The notes beneath the pieces are model-generated. The model searched no databases and was not told where the DNA came from. It saw nothing but the letters and a program-made list of their open reading frames with translations. Shown piece after piece: positions 15,888 through 24,166 of a stretch of 64,000 nt of DNA (position 1 is its first letter; each line of letters opens with the position of its first letter). The stretch lies in the NCBI RefSeq assembly GCF_003725535.1, contig NZ_RJSF01000003.1:1-64000 (forward strand), written 5' to 3'. This DNA is from Nocardioides pocheonensis. Lineage in GTDB: Bacteria; Actinomycetota; Actinomycetes; Propionibacteriales; Nocardioidaceae. Position numbers and translations under genes: made by a program.

Positions 15888-17075
15888 ATGCATCGGCTCC
15901 GCAACGGCGTTCAGAACTACGACTGGGGATCGGCCGACGCCATCCCGCGGTTCCTCGGCGACAAGGCCTCTGGCGCCCCGGTGGCGGAGATGTGGATCGG
16001 CACCCACCCTCTCAAGCCCTCAACGGCGGTCGACGCCGAGGGACGCGAGCGACCGCTCGCCGACCTCACCGGCGAGCTGCCGTTCATGCTGAAGCTGCTC
16101 GCTGCCGACCGGCCGCTGTCGTTGCAGGTCCACCCGTCACGCTCGCTTGCGGAAACGGGGTTCGATCGAGAGAACGCGGCGGGCATCCCCCTGGACGCAC
16201 CGCAGCGGGTCTACCGCGATCGCAACCACAAGCCGGAGATGGTCTACGCACTGAGCACGTTCGACAGCCTGATCGGCTTCCGTCCGACCGCGGAGATCCT
16301 CCGCGTCCTGAGCCCCTTGGACACCCCTCTGAGCCAGCGGCTGGCCGACGACCTCCGCGCCGACCCGGGCTTCGCCGGGATCGTGCGCCGCGTCGAGTGG
16401 CTGCTGAGCTCGGACATCGACGCCTCCGAGGTGCACCAGATCGTCGGCGCCTGTCGAGCGCTGTCGGCTCTCGGGATGGACATCAAGCGCGCGTACCGCA
16501 CCGTCGTGGAGATCGCCGAGCACCATCCGGACGACGTCGGCGTGGTGATCTCGCTGATGCTGAACCGGATGACGCTGCAGCCGGGCGAGGCGGCGTACCT
16601 GGAGACCGGCGTGATGCACGCCCACCTCAGCGGTCTGTGTCTGGAGGTGATGGCCACGTCCGACAACGTGCTGCGGGCGGGACTGACCTCCAAGCACGTC
16701 GACCCCAGCGGTCTGGTCGCCTGCCTCGACATCGGCATGGCGCGCGTGGCCCGAGTCACGCCGGACTTCGTGGAGAGCGACACCGAAGTGTTCTCGCCGG
16801 CCGACGTCGAGTTCGCTCTGGCGGTCACCCAGATCTCCCACGCCGCCCCCGAGGGCGTCGAGCTGATCCGCGCCGAGGAGAGTGTGGTGATCTGCACCGG
16901 GGGCGAGGTGGTGATCAGCTCCGACGCCGGTGACAAGTTCACCCTGCACCGCGGCGAGTCTGTCTACCTCGGCGCCGAGGACCGCCGCCCGGTGGTGCAG
17001 GGACTGGGCGAGGTCGCGCAGGCCTACGTGCCGCGGTCGCGCGCGGTGCACTCGCGGCTCGTCGACGTCCTCTGA
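15888..17075 (+). CDS. manA: Mannose-6-phosphate isomerase, class I
   Basis: A 395-residue zinc enzyme interconverting mannose-6-phosphate and fructose-6-phosphate, feeding GDP-mannose and glycan synthesis. The type I cupin motifs are present: QVHPS (about residues 84-88), YRDRNHKPEM (about 110-119, zinc ligands) and the later EVMATSDNVLRAGLTSKHVD. The family start MHRLRNGVQNYDWGS fixes the ATG at 15888; an upstream in-frame ATG at 15867 is not supported. Convergent with cysN. Confidence 0.95.
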   Translation: MHRLRNGVQNYDWGSADAIPRFLGDKASGAPVAEMWIGTHPLKPSTAVDAEGRERPLADLTGELPFMLKLLAADRPLSLQVHPSRSLAETGFDRENAAGIPLDAPQRVYRDRNHKPEMVYALSTFDSLIGFRPTAEILRVLSPLDTPLSQRLADDLRADPGFAGIVRRVEWLLSSDIDASEVHQIVGACRALSALGMDIKRAYRTVVEIAEHHPDDVGVVISLMLNRMTLQPGEAAYLETGVMHAHLSGLCLEVMATSDNVLRAGLTSKHVDPSGLVACLDIGMARVARVTPDFVESDTEVFSPADVEFALAVTQISHAAPEGVELIRAEESVVICTGGEVVISSDAGDKFTLHRGESVYLGAEDRRPVVQGLGEVAQAYVPRSRAVHSRLVDVL

Positions 17076-17124
17076 GGACTTCGGCAGGCTTCCAGCAACC
17101 GAGTGAGGTCTGGGTGCCGACCGA

Positions 17125-18402
17125 TCAGTTGATCATCCCCGCGCCGACGGTGACGCCGGTGGCCTCGTCGATGAGGATGAACGAACCCGTGGTGCGGTTC
17201 TTCGAGTAGGAGTCGCACAGCAGCGGCACGGTGGTCCGCAACTGCACGCGCCCGATCTCGTTGAGGCCGAGCTCGCCGGTCTCCTGGTCGCGGTGGAGGC
17301 TGTTCACGTCGAGGCGGTACTGGATGTCCTTGATCAGCGCGCGGCCCGTGCGGGTGGTGTGCTTGATCGCGAGCTTCTGGCGCGGACGCAGCGGCTCGTT
17401 GGTCATCCAGCAGATCATCGCGTCGATGTCCTGGCTCGGGGTCGGCGCGTTCTTGACTCGGGCGATCATGTCGCCGCGGGAGACGTCGACGTCGTCCTCG
17501 AGACGCACGGTGACCGACATCGGCGGGAACGCCTCGGCGATCTCCTTGTCGAACAGGTCGATGGCGGCGATCCGGCTGGTCATGCCCGAGGGGAGCACGA
17601 CCACCTCGTCGCCGGGCTTGAGGACGCCGCCGGCGAGCTGGCCGGCGTACCCGCGGTAGTCGTGGAAGTCGTCGGACTTCGGCCGGATGACGTACTGCAC
17701 CGGGAAGCGCGCGTCGACGAGGTCACGGTCCGAGGCGACGTGCACGTGCTCGAGGTGGTGCATGAGGCTGGGCCCGTCGTACCACGGCATGTTCTCCGAG
17801 CGCTTGACGACGTTGTCGCCCTTGAGCGCCGAGATCGGGATGACCTCGAGGTCGGGGATGTTCAGCTTGGTCGCGAACGACGTGAAGTCGCGGTAGATCT
17901 CCTGGTAGATGGTCTCGTCGTAGTCGACCAGGTCCATCTTGTTGACCGCGAGCACCAGGTGCGGCACGCGCAGCAGCGAGAGGATCACTGCATGCCGGCG
18001 GGACTGCTCGGTGAGGCCCTGGCGGGCGTCGACGAGCACGAGGCCCAGGTCGGCGGTCGAGGCGCCGGTCACCATGTTGCGGGTGTACTGCACGTGGCCC
18101 GGGGTGTCGGCGATGATGAACTTGCGGTTGGGCGTGGCGAAGTAGCGGTAGGCGACGTCGATCGTGATGCCCTGCTCGCGCTCGGAGCGCAGGCCGTCGG
18201 TGAGCAGCGCGAGGTCGGTGTAGTCGTAGCCCTTCGAGAGGCTGGTCGCCTCGACCGCCTCGAGCTGGTCCTCGAAGATGGCCTTGGAGTCCAGCAGCAG
18301 CCGGCCGATCAGCGTCGACTTGCCGTCGTCGACGGAGCCGGCCGTGGCGAAGCGCAGGAGGTCCATCGACCGCCCCGGGTGGTTCTCAGGGGTGGCATTC
18401 AT
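17125..18402 (-). CDS. cysN: Sulfate adenylyltransferase, GTPase subunit
   Basis: A 425-residue GTPase that drives APS formation by CysD. EF-Tu-like G motifs: GSVDDGKSTLIGR (about residues 20-32), DTPGHVQYT (G3), NKMDLVD (G4) and SALKGDN (G5); beta-barrel domains follow. It lacks a fused CysC kinase domain, which is instead encoded by a separate gene upstream. The start ATG at 18402 shares one base with the cysD stop (TGATG), implying coupling. Convergent with manA. Confidence 0.96.
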   Translation of the reverse strand: MNATPENHPGRSMDLLRFATAGSVDDGKSTLIGRLLLDSKAIFEDQLEAVEATSLSKGYDYTDLALLTDGLRSEREQGITIDVAYRYFATPNRKFIIADTPGHVQYTRNMVTGASTADLGLVLVDARQGLTEQSRRHAVILSLLRVPHLVLAVNKMDLVDYDETIYQEIYRDFTSFATKLNIPDLEVIPISALKGDNVVKRSENMPWYDGPSLMHHLEHVHVASDRDLVDARFPVQYVIRPKSDDFHDYRGYAGQLAGGVLKPGDEVVVLPSGMTSRIAAIDLFDKEIAEAFPPMSVTVRLEDDVDVSRGDMIARVKNAPTPSQDIDAMICWMTNEPLRPRQKLAIKHTTRTGRALIKDIQYRLDVNSLHRDQETGELGLNEIGRVQLRTTVPLLCDSYSKNRTTGSFILIDEATGVTVGAGMIN

Positions 18403-19316
18403 CAGAAGTAGCCTTCCTTCTTCCGGTCCTCCATGGCTGCTTCGGAGAACCGGTCGTCGCCACGGGTCGCGCCGCGCTCGGTCACGCGCGCCACGGCGAT
18501 CTCGTCGATGATCTCGTCGATGGTCGAGGCGGTGCTCTCGACGCACCCGGTCAGGGTCAGGTCGCCGACCGTGCGGAACCGCACGGTGCGCTCCTCGACC
18601 GTCTCGCCGGACTTGAGCGGGTTGTGCTCGCTCTCGGACAGCAGCATGCCGTCACGCTGGAACACCCGCCGCTGGTGGGAGAAGTAGATCGAGGGGATCT
18701 CGATCTGCTCCTGGCCGATGTAGTGCCAGATGTCCAGCTCGGTCCAGTTGCTCAGCGGGAAGATCCGCATGTGCTCGCCGCCGTGGATCCGGCCGTTGTA
18801 CAGCGACCACAGCTCGGGGCGCTGGTTCTTCGGGTCCCACTGGCCGAAGTCGTCGCGGTGGGAGTAGACGCGCTCCTTGGCGCGGGCCTTCTCCTCGTCG
18901 CGGCGTCCGCCACCGAAGGCGGCGGTGAAGCCCTCCTCCTCGATCGCGTTCAGCAGGGTGCCGATCTGCAGCCGGTTGCGCGAGGTCTTGCCGTCGTCGA
19001 CGACGATGCCCTTGGCGATGGCCTCCTCGACGCTCGCGACCACGAGGCGTACGCCGAGGCGCGCGACCCAGGAGTCGCGGGTGGCCAGCACCTCGGGGAA
19101 GTCGAAGCCCGTGTCGACCTGCAGCACGGGGAAGGGGATCTTCGCGGGGTAGAACGCCTTCTCGGCCAGGCGGAGCATCACGATGGAGTCCTTGCCGCCG
19201 GAGAACATCAGCACCGGCTTCTCGAACTCCGCGGCGACCTCACGGAAGATGTGGATCGACTCGGCTTCCAGCTGGTCGAGCTGGCTCAGCTGGTAGTCGG
19301 GGTGGGTCTGGGTCAT
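18402..19316 (-). CDS. cysD: Sulfate adenylyltransferase, small subunit
   Basis: A 304-residue ATP pyrophosphatase that adenylates sulfate to APS in complex with CysN. The PP-loop is FSGGKDSIVML (about residues 38-48). GGGRRDEEKARAKERVYS and FPLSNWTELDIWHYI are characteristic of CysD. GAAAGG lies 5 nt before the ATG at 19316. It is the first gene of a cysD-cysN pair preceded by a 111-bp gap with a perfect AT-rich palindrome. Confidence 0.96.
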   Translation of the reverse strand: MTQTHPDYQLSQLDQLEAESIHIFREVAAEFEKPVLMFSGGKDSIVMLRLAEKAFYPAKIPFPVLQVDTGFDFPEVLATRDSWVARLGVRLVVASVEEAIAKGIVVDDGKTSRNRLQIGTLLNAIEEEGFTAAFGGGRRDEEKARAKERVYSHRDDFGQWDPKNQRPELWSLYNGRIHGGEHMRIFPLSNWTELDIWHYIGQEQIEIPSIYFSHQRRVFQRDGMLLSESEHNPLKSGETVEERTVRFRTVGDLTLTGCVESTASTIDEIIDEIAVARVTERGATRGDDRFSEAAMEDRKKEGYF

Positions 19317-19412
19317 GGGGACCTTTCGTGGCTCTGCGCCCTGGGGGGCACCCTCGTAGGGCAGCGGACATCGTATCGAGTGCCGTGGGATGCCCCGTCA
19401 TCCTCTCACAAA

Positions 19413-19434
19413 AAACTAGAATAGGTTCTAGTTT
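19413..19434. promoter_or_regulatory. Perfect palindrome upstream of cysD (putative operator)
   Basis: AAACTAGAA-TAGG-TTCTAGTTT, a 9-bp perfect inverted repeat with a 4-nt spacer, unusually AT-rich for this genome. It lies about 97-118 nt before the cysD start and overlaps the TAG stop of the histidine phosphatase. Read on the minus strand its core TAGAACCTATTCTA differs at one position from TNNAACNNGTTNNA, the KstR-type TetR operator; a sulfur regulator of another family is equally possible. Confidence 0.55.
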
Positions 19435-20159
19435 CTGGCGTGATCGTCCTCACCCGGGCCCGGCTCGGCGGCCGGGTGGAGGGCCTCGTCGGTGGCCTGG
19501 CCGGTGGGGTCGGGAGCCGTGAGGTCGTCGAGGAACGCCCCGCCGACCGGCTCGGAGTGCCACGCGTCGATCTCCCAGCCCTGCACCGGATCACCTACCA
19601 GCTCGATGCAGGCGGTGTTGTGCAGCGGGTCGGTCGCGCGGGCGTGCGACTCGACGCCGGGCACCCTGGCCGAGACCCAGGTGCGGATCGCCGCGCCGTG
19701 GCTCACGATCAGCGCGCACGCGTGGCCCGCGTCCTCGACGGAGCGGTGGATGGCGGCGACCGCGCCGTCGTACCGGCCGAGGAACTCGTGACCCGACTCG
19801 CCGCCGGGCATGCGGGTGTCGTAGCGGCCCTCGAGCCAGTCCGCGACCGTGCCGATGTAGCCGGCGACCGAGTCGTGGTCGGTGGCCATCTCGAAGTCGC
19901 CGGCCGCGATCTCCCGGAGGCCCTCGAGCTCGCGCGGCTGGACGCCGAGCACCGAGGCGAGCGGGGCGGCCGTCTCGTGGGTGCGCGCGAGGGTCGACAC
20001 GTAGATCTGGTCGATGCCGCGGTCGGCGAGCGCGCGGGCCGCTGCCTCCGCCTGCCGGTGGCCGAGCTCGGTCAGCCGCAGGCCGGGCGCGGCGGTGTCC
20101 AGCGCACCGGCGGTGTTGCCGTGCGTCTGACCGTGGCGGAGCAGCAGGAGACGCATCAC
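19428..20159 (-). CDS. Histidine phosphatase family protein (phosphoglycerate-mutase-like)
   Basis: A 243-residue histidine phosphatase with the catalytic LLRHGQTHGN motif at residues 6-15 and the second histidine in IVSHGAAIRTW (about 149-159). The acidic residue and arginine contacts seen in the superfamily are present (STLARTHETA). Substrate unknown. It lies between the exporter gene (39-nt gap) and cysD on the same strand, so a link to sulfur nucleotide turnover is possible but not shown. The start may be either ATG of the M-M pair. Confidence 0.85.
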   Translation of the reverse strand: MMRLLLLRHGQTHGNTAGALDTAAPGLRLTELGHRQAEAAARALADRGIDQIYVSTLARTHETAAPLASVLGVQPRELEGLREIAAGDFEMATDHDSVAGYIGTVADWLEGRYDTRMPGGESGHEFLGRYDGAVAAIHRSVEDAGHACALIVSHGAAIRTWVSARVPGVESHARATDPLHNTACIELVGDPVQGWEIDAWHSEPVGGAFLDDLTAPDPTGQATDEALHPAAEPGPGEDDHARN

Positions 20160-20198
20160 CGTGGGGCTTCCGGTTCGGTGCGCGTCATGGCACGCATG

Positions 20199-21161
20199 CT
20201 ACGGAGCGTCGGTGTCGCTGCGAGGGTCGGGCTGCCGGTCGGGCAGGCGCCAGGCGGTGGAGTCGTTGTCGAAGTTGGGCAGCCCGTGCGCCTGGCGGAT
20301 GAAGCCCCACACCAGCGGGCCGAGCAGGAGCATGCCGGCACCGATGATGCCCACCCAGTGGGGCGGGACGCCGAGCATCTTGAGCCCGGTCAGGAACAGC
20401 ACGATCACGATGCCGCGCCGGATCACCGACTGCGAGACCCAGCCGGCGAGGCGGGCGCCGAAGAAGGTGCCTGGCGTGCCGCCGACGATCAGCGGGACCA
20501 GCACGGCCCAGGTGATGCCCTCGGTGAGGACGTGCCCGGCGGCTGCGGCGAGCACGAGCGGCACCGCCTGGACGAGGTCGGTGCCGACCAGCCGCACCGC
20601 CGACATGGTCGGGTAGAGCAGGAGCAGCGCCACCATGATCAGGGAGCCCGAACCGACGCTGGTGATGCCCACGAGCAGGCCGCCGAGGGCGCCGACGGCG
20701 ATGGTGGTCGCTGCGCGGACGTGCGGCTCCTCGGTGCTGAGCACGTTGCCGCCGGTCACGAACCGGAGCTGGAGGTACATCCGCAACGCGTAGCTGCCGG
20801 CGGCCAGCAGCAGCGCCCAGCCGATCGCGGTGGTGAGGAACGCGGCGCGCGCCTCGGCGTCGCCGACGGACTTGACGATGAAGCCGCCGGCGAAGGCGAA
20901 CGGCACCGAGCCCGTGATCAGGAGACCGGCGAGCCGGAGGTTCGGTGACCCGGTCCGCCAGTGGACGGCCGCGCCGACCGACTTGTTCACGCTCGCCGCC
21001 ACCAGGTCGTTGGCCACGGCGGCCGCCGGGTTGATGCCGAGGAAGATCAGTGCCGGCGTCATCAGGGCGCCGCCGCCCATGCCGGTCAGGCCGACGACGA
21101 TCCCGACGCCGAAGGCCACGACCAGCACCGAGAGAGCGTCCGTGGTGAAGAGGTCGTGCAT
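20199..21161 (-). CDS. Sulfite/organosulfonate exporter, TauE/SafE family
   Basis: A 320-residue integral membrane protein with about eight helices. It has the TauE/SafE repeats, including GLTGMGGGALMTPALIF near residue 25 and the second-half counterpart GITSVGSGSLIMVALL. The family exports sulfite, sulfoacetate or related anions. The start ATG overlaps the cysC stop (TGATG), strongly linking it to sulfate activation and suggesting it removes sulfite or excess sulfur anions. Confidence 0.9.
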   Translation of the reverse strand: MHDLFTTDALSVLVVAFGVGIVVGLTGMGGGALMTPALIFLGINPAAAVANDLVAASVNKSVGAAVHWRTGSPNLRLAGLLITGSVPFAFAGGFIVKSVGDAEARAAFLTTAIGWALLLAAGSYALRMYLQLRFVTGGNVLSTEEPHVRAATTIAVGALGGLLVGITSVGSGSLIMVALLLLYPTMSAVRLVGTDLVQAVPLVLAAAAGHVLTEGITWAVLVPLIVGGTPGTFFGARLAGWVSQSVIRRGIVIVLFLTGLKMLGVPPHWVGIIGAGMLLLGPLVWGFIRQAHGLPNFDNDSTAWRLPDRQPDPRSDTDAP

Positions 21162-22363
21162 CAGCGGTCCCCGCTCCTGGTGTCTGCCGCCCCGGTCGGG
21201 AGCGGTACGTCGAAGGGAAGGACGGCCAGCACGTCGGCGAGCGCGTCCTCGATCGTGCGGCCGGTCGTGTCGACGCGGACAGTCGCGTCCTCGGGCTCCT
21301 CGTAGGGGCTCGAGATGCCGGTGAAGTCGGGGATCTCGCCGGCCCGGGCCTTGGCGTAGAGCCCCTTGCGGTCGCGCCGCTCGCACTCCTCCAGCGGCGT
21401 GGCGACGTGGACGAGCACGAACTCCCCGCCGGCGGCCTCGACCATCGCGCGCACCTGCTTGCGAGTCTGGTCGAACGGCGCGATCGGCGAGCAGATCGCG
21501 ATGCCCCGGTGCCGGGAGATCTCCGCGGCCACCCAGCCGATCCGCAGGATGTTGGTCTCCCGGTCCTCACGCGAGAAGGTCAGGCCCGCGCTCAGGTGCC
21601 GGCGTACGACGTCGCCGTCGAGGCTCGTGACCGTGCGCTCGCCGCCCTCCAGGACCAGGTCGTTGAGGGCCTGCGCCAGCGTGGACTTGCCGCTGCCCGA
21701 CAGGCCGGTGAAGAACACGACGACCCCGCGCTCGTCGGGCTGGTCGTGCGCGACGACGTCGGCGACGGGCTCCGGCAGCTCGCCCTCCCCGGTGACCGCC
21801 AGCACCTCGCCCGGCGCGTAGTTGCCGACGACCCGGACGCCGAGGTCGTGGTCGACGGCGGCGTCGCCGTGCGAGGGCAGCGGCACGGCCACGACATGGG
21901 CGTCACCGAGCAGGGAGGCGGCCGCGAGCGTCGCCCGGACCAGCCCGACGCCGGTCAGGCCCTGCGGTGTGCCGGTGCCGGTCAGGGCGAGCAGCACGAC
22001 GGGACGGTCTCCCCGTGCCTTGCCGATCGCGTCGAGGTCGTTCTCCGTGAGCGCGCCGGCCACCGGCACCGTCAGCGCCCCGGGGTGCTGCGCGCGCACG
22101 GTGGCCGGGTCGAGGTGCAGGCGTCGGAAGGCGCCGTGGGACGGCGTACCGAGTGCGGTCAGGGTCTCGCCGGAGATCCGTGCCAGCGGCAGGCCCTCGG
22201 GGTCCACGAGCTCGATCTCACCGGCCCCCGCGAGGTCCGCGGGGAGGTCGAGGGACACGGGCCCGTCGGTCTCGAACGCACGCAGCGGCGCGAGCGCCCC
22301 GTTCAGCAGCAGCTCGAGGTCGTCGAGCTCGCGGGGCGACGGGCAGTACTGAGGGCCTGGCAC
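21161..22363 (-). CDS. cysC: Adenylyl-sulfate kinase with N-terminal degenerate ATP-sulfurylase-like region
   Basis: A 400-residue protein. The C-terminal half (about 215-385) is APS kinase, which makes PAPS from APS: P-loop GLSGSGKST, SLDGDVVRRHLS, FSREDRETNI and a KGLYAKARAGEI lid. The N-terminal half (about 10-200) resembles the PUA-like and catalytic parts of ATP sulfurylase (ELDDLELLLNGALAPLR, LVDPEGLPLARI) but has no QTRNP-x-H-x-x-H catalytic motif, so it is probably inactive. GTG start; no in-frame ATG fits. First gene of the cysC-exporter pair. A PAPS reductase or sulfotransferase is not in the window. Confidence 0.9.
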   Translation of the reverse strand: MPGPQYCPSPRELDDLELLLNGALAPLRAFETDGPVSLDLPADLAGAGEIELVDPEGLPLARISGETLTALGTPSHGAFRRLHLDPATVRAQHPGALTVPVAGALTENDLDAIGKARGDRPVVLLALTGTGTPQGLTGVGLVRATLAAASLLGDAHVVAVPLPSHGDAAVDHDLGVRVVGNYAPGEVLAVTGEGELPEPVADVVAHDQPDERGVVVFFTGLSGSGKSTLAQALNDLVLEGGERTVTSLDGDVVRRHLSAGLTFSREDRETNILRIGWVAAEISRHRGIAICSPIAPFDQTRKQVRAMVEAAGGEFVLVHVATPLEECERRDRKGLYAKARAGEIPDFTGISSPYEEPEDATVRVDTTGRTIEDALADVLAVLPFDVPLPTGAADTRSGDR

Positions 22364-22699
22364 CGGGACATCGTGCCAGAGCCCGCGCGTGCCGCAGGTG
22401 GTTGAGGGGCGGTTGCGCCGGCAACCGCCTCGAAACCTGGAGACGCCTGCGCGGTGCGGACTCCGCGCACGTCCGGAGGTTTAGAGGCTCGCCGGCGTGG
22501 TTCCTGAGCCTGCCGAAGGGCTCGCACCTCAACCACCGGCCGCTCGCACCTCAACCACCGGGCCGTGCGCGACCCCGAGACCGGGCTCGTCAGGTTCAGG
22601 GTCAGGGCGGGGCATCACCCGATGTGGCGGGCGGCCCGGAAGGTGCACAGTGGAGGTGTCGGGAGAACCCGGCACGGAAACCGAGGAAGTGCACCAACC
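22364..22699. repeat. Intergenic REP-like repeat array between cysC and pspC genes
   Basis: A gene-free stretch. GGCGGTTGC-GCCG-GCAACCGCC (22408-22429) forms a perfect 9-bp hairpin inside a GGTTGAGG...CCTCGAAACC element. A second, composite element at about 22478-22560 contains GAGGCTCGCCGGCG, CCTGAGCCTGCCGAAGGGC and two tandem CTCGCACCTCAACCACCGG copies. From 22561 to 22699 I see only the presumed promoter region of the PspC gene, with GAGGAAG 10 nt before its ATG. Confidence 0.65.
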
Positions 22700-22948
22700 A
22701 TGAACGACATCCACCAGAGCTTCGCCCGCAACGGCCTGGTCCGGCCCCAGCAGGGGCGGGTCCTGGGCGGCGTCTGCGCCGGTCTCGGCCAGCGCTTCGG
22801 CCTCACGCCCTGGACCGCGCGCATCCTGTTCGTGCTGCTGCTGATGGTGATCCCGGGCAGCCAGATCCTGATCTACCCGGTGCTGTGGATCCTGATGCCG
22901 GCGGAGGAGACCCTGACCGTCCCGCCGACCTACACCCCCAGCGCCTGA
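22700..22948 (+). CDS. PspC domain membrane protein
   Basis: An 82-residue protein that is essentially one PspC domain. The motif GRVLGGVCAGLGQRFGL (residues 19-35) is followed by one hydrophobic helix (about 39-66). PspC proteins sit in the inner membrane and take part in envelope-stress responses. No psp partners adjoin it. The ATG at 22700 has GAGGAAG about 10 nt upstream. Convergent with the asparaginase gene across two hairpin repeats. Confidence 0.88.
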   Translation: MNDIHQSFARNGLVRPQQGRVLGGVCAGLGQRFGLTPWTARILFVLLLMVIPGSQILIYPVLWILMPAEETLTVPPTYTPSA

Positions 22949-22956
22949 GGTCAGCC

Positions 22957-23055
22957 GGTTTCGAGGCGGTTGCTGCGCAACCGCACCTCGACCACCTGGG
23001 GTGAGGTCGCCGGGTTTCGAGGCGGTTGCTGCGCAACCGCACCTCAACCATCGGG
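22957..23055. repeat. Two tandem REP-like hairpins (probable bidirectional terminator)
   Basis: Two copies of GGTTTCGAGGCGGTTGCTGC with GCAACCGCACCTC. Each folds as GCGGTTGC-TGC-GCAACCGC (22966-22984 and 23022-23040). They fill the gap between the convergent pspC and asparaginase genes. Confidence 0.6.
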
Positions 23056-23056
23056 G

Positions 23057-24013
23057 TCAGGCGACGAGCCCGCGGATCTCGCCCACGACGGCGCCGCCGC
23101 CGGTCAGCGGCGCCGCCCCCGTACGCCGGACCGCGTCGGTGTCGACGCCGGGCTCGGTGTCGACACCGAGGTGGCGCAGCAGGGCGGCCATCACGACCGG
23201 CCGTGCCCGCGGCGCCCCGTCGTCGGTCTTGAGGGCGAAGGCCCGGCCGTCGGCCAGCGCGACCGCGTAGCACGACTCCGCGCCGGCCTTCGCGACGGCG
23301 CCCGGGATCGCCCGCAGGAGCGCGCACTCGTCCCGGTTCGTGCCGGACACGAACTCGGGATGGCGGCGGATCGCATCCGCGACCCGTGCCTCCTCCGGGG
23401 CCGCTCCGGTCGCGAGCACCGAGAAGGCCCGGGCCAGCCCGGTCAGCGACGTGCCGAGCAGGGGAGCCCCGCACCCGTCGACGGCGACGTGGCCGATCGG
23501 CTCCCCGGTGAGCTCGCTGAAGGTCGTCGCGATCGCCTGCTGGAGCGGGTGGTCGGGCGCAAGGTAGCTGTCGGTCGGCCAGCCGTTGGTGACACAGGTG
23601 AGCAGCATCGCGGCGTGCTTGCCCGAGCAGTTCATGTGCACCGGGCTCGCCGCGCCCCCGCTGCGCACCAGCTCGTCGCGGACGGAGTCGTCCAGGGGCC
23701 ACCCGGGCGGTGTCTGGAGGGCCGACTCGTCGAGGCTCGCACGCGCGAGGATCCGGCGTACCCCCTCGACGTGGAACGGCTCGCCGGAGTGCGACGCGCA
23801 GGCGAGCGCGAGCAGCTCGCCGTCCAGGTCGAGGCCGGCGCGCACCATGCCGACCGCCTGGATCGGCTTGTTGCACGACCGCGGGAGGATCGTGGTCGCC
23901 ACCTCGCCGCGCGCGTGCACGACCTCGTGGCTCGGGTCGAGCGCCACGAGCGACCCGTAGTGGTGACCCTCGACGAAGCCGGAGCGGACGATCTCGGCGA
24001 TGGCGGGCAGCAT
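23057..24013 (-). CDS. L-asparaginase II family protein
   Basis: A 318-residue protein of the asparaginase II family (PF06089 type), which deaminates asparagine to aspartate and is unrelated to the classical bacterial asparaginases. Typical segments: RSCNKPIQAV (about residues 45-54), ACASHSGEPFHV, MNCSGKHAAML and VDGCGAPLLG. Full length. The ATG at 24013 has the minus-strand TACGCT 7 nt before it, so it is likely leaderless. Divergent from the XRE-hbhA operon across a region rich in palindromes. Confidence 0.88.
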   Translation of the reverse strand: MLPAIAEIVRSGFVEGHHYGSLVALDPSHEVVHARGEVATTILPRSCNKPIQAVGMVRAGLDLDGELLALACASHSGEPFHVEGVRRILARASLDESALQTPPGWPLDDSVRDELVRSGGAASPVHMNCSGKHAAMLLTCVTNGWPTDSYLAPDHPLQQAIATTFSELTGEPIGHVAVDGCGAPLLGTSLTGLARAFSVLATGAAPEEARVADAIRRHPEFVSGTNRDECALLRAIPGAVAKAGAESCYAVALADGRAFALKTDDGAPRARPVVMAALLRHLGVDTEPGVDTDAVRRTGAAPLTGGGAVVGEIRGLVA

Positions 24014-24020
24014 GCCGTTC

Positions 24021-24026
24021 AGCGTA
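24021..24026 (-). promoter_or_regulatory. Leaderless -10 element of the asparaginase gene
   Basis: TACGCT on the minus strand, 7 nt from the ATG at 24013. Confidence 0.5.
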
Positions 24027-24060
24027 GGTGACCCTCCACGACCGGCCATGAGGGTCTGCT

Positions 24061-24147
24061 TGCTAGCACGGCATTTGGTTGAAGATCGCCGTACTGCAAG
24101 GGTTTTGTGACTGTCGTCACCGGTGTCCGACTTGCATGTGCTAGCAA
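24061..24147. promoter_or_regulatory. Operator region upstream of the XRE-hbhA operon
   Basis: TTGCTAGCAC (24061-24070) and GTGCTAGCAA (24138-24147) are exact reverse complements 67 nt apart, and each contains the palindrome TGCTAGCA. A further TTAGCA follows at 24151-24156. Between them, TGTGA-CTGTCG-TCACC (24107-24122) matches 9 of 10 conserved bases of a CRP/GlxR box (TGTGA-N6-TCACA). Plausible reading: XRE autoregulatory sites plus a CRP-family site, controlling both divergent genes. Confidence 0.55.
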
Positions 24148-24166
24148 GAGTTAGCAGGATGGAGTC

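Noticed and set aside
24101-24130. PhoB- or LexA-like operator near hbhA
   Set aside because: No GTTC direct repeats or LexA box; the sequence fits a CRP/GlxR-type palindrome better.
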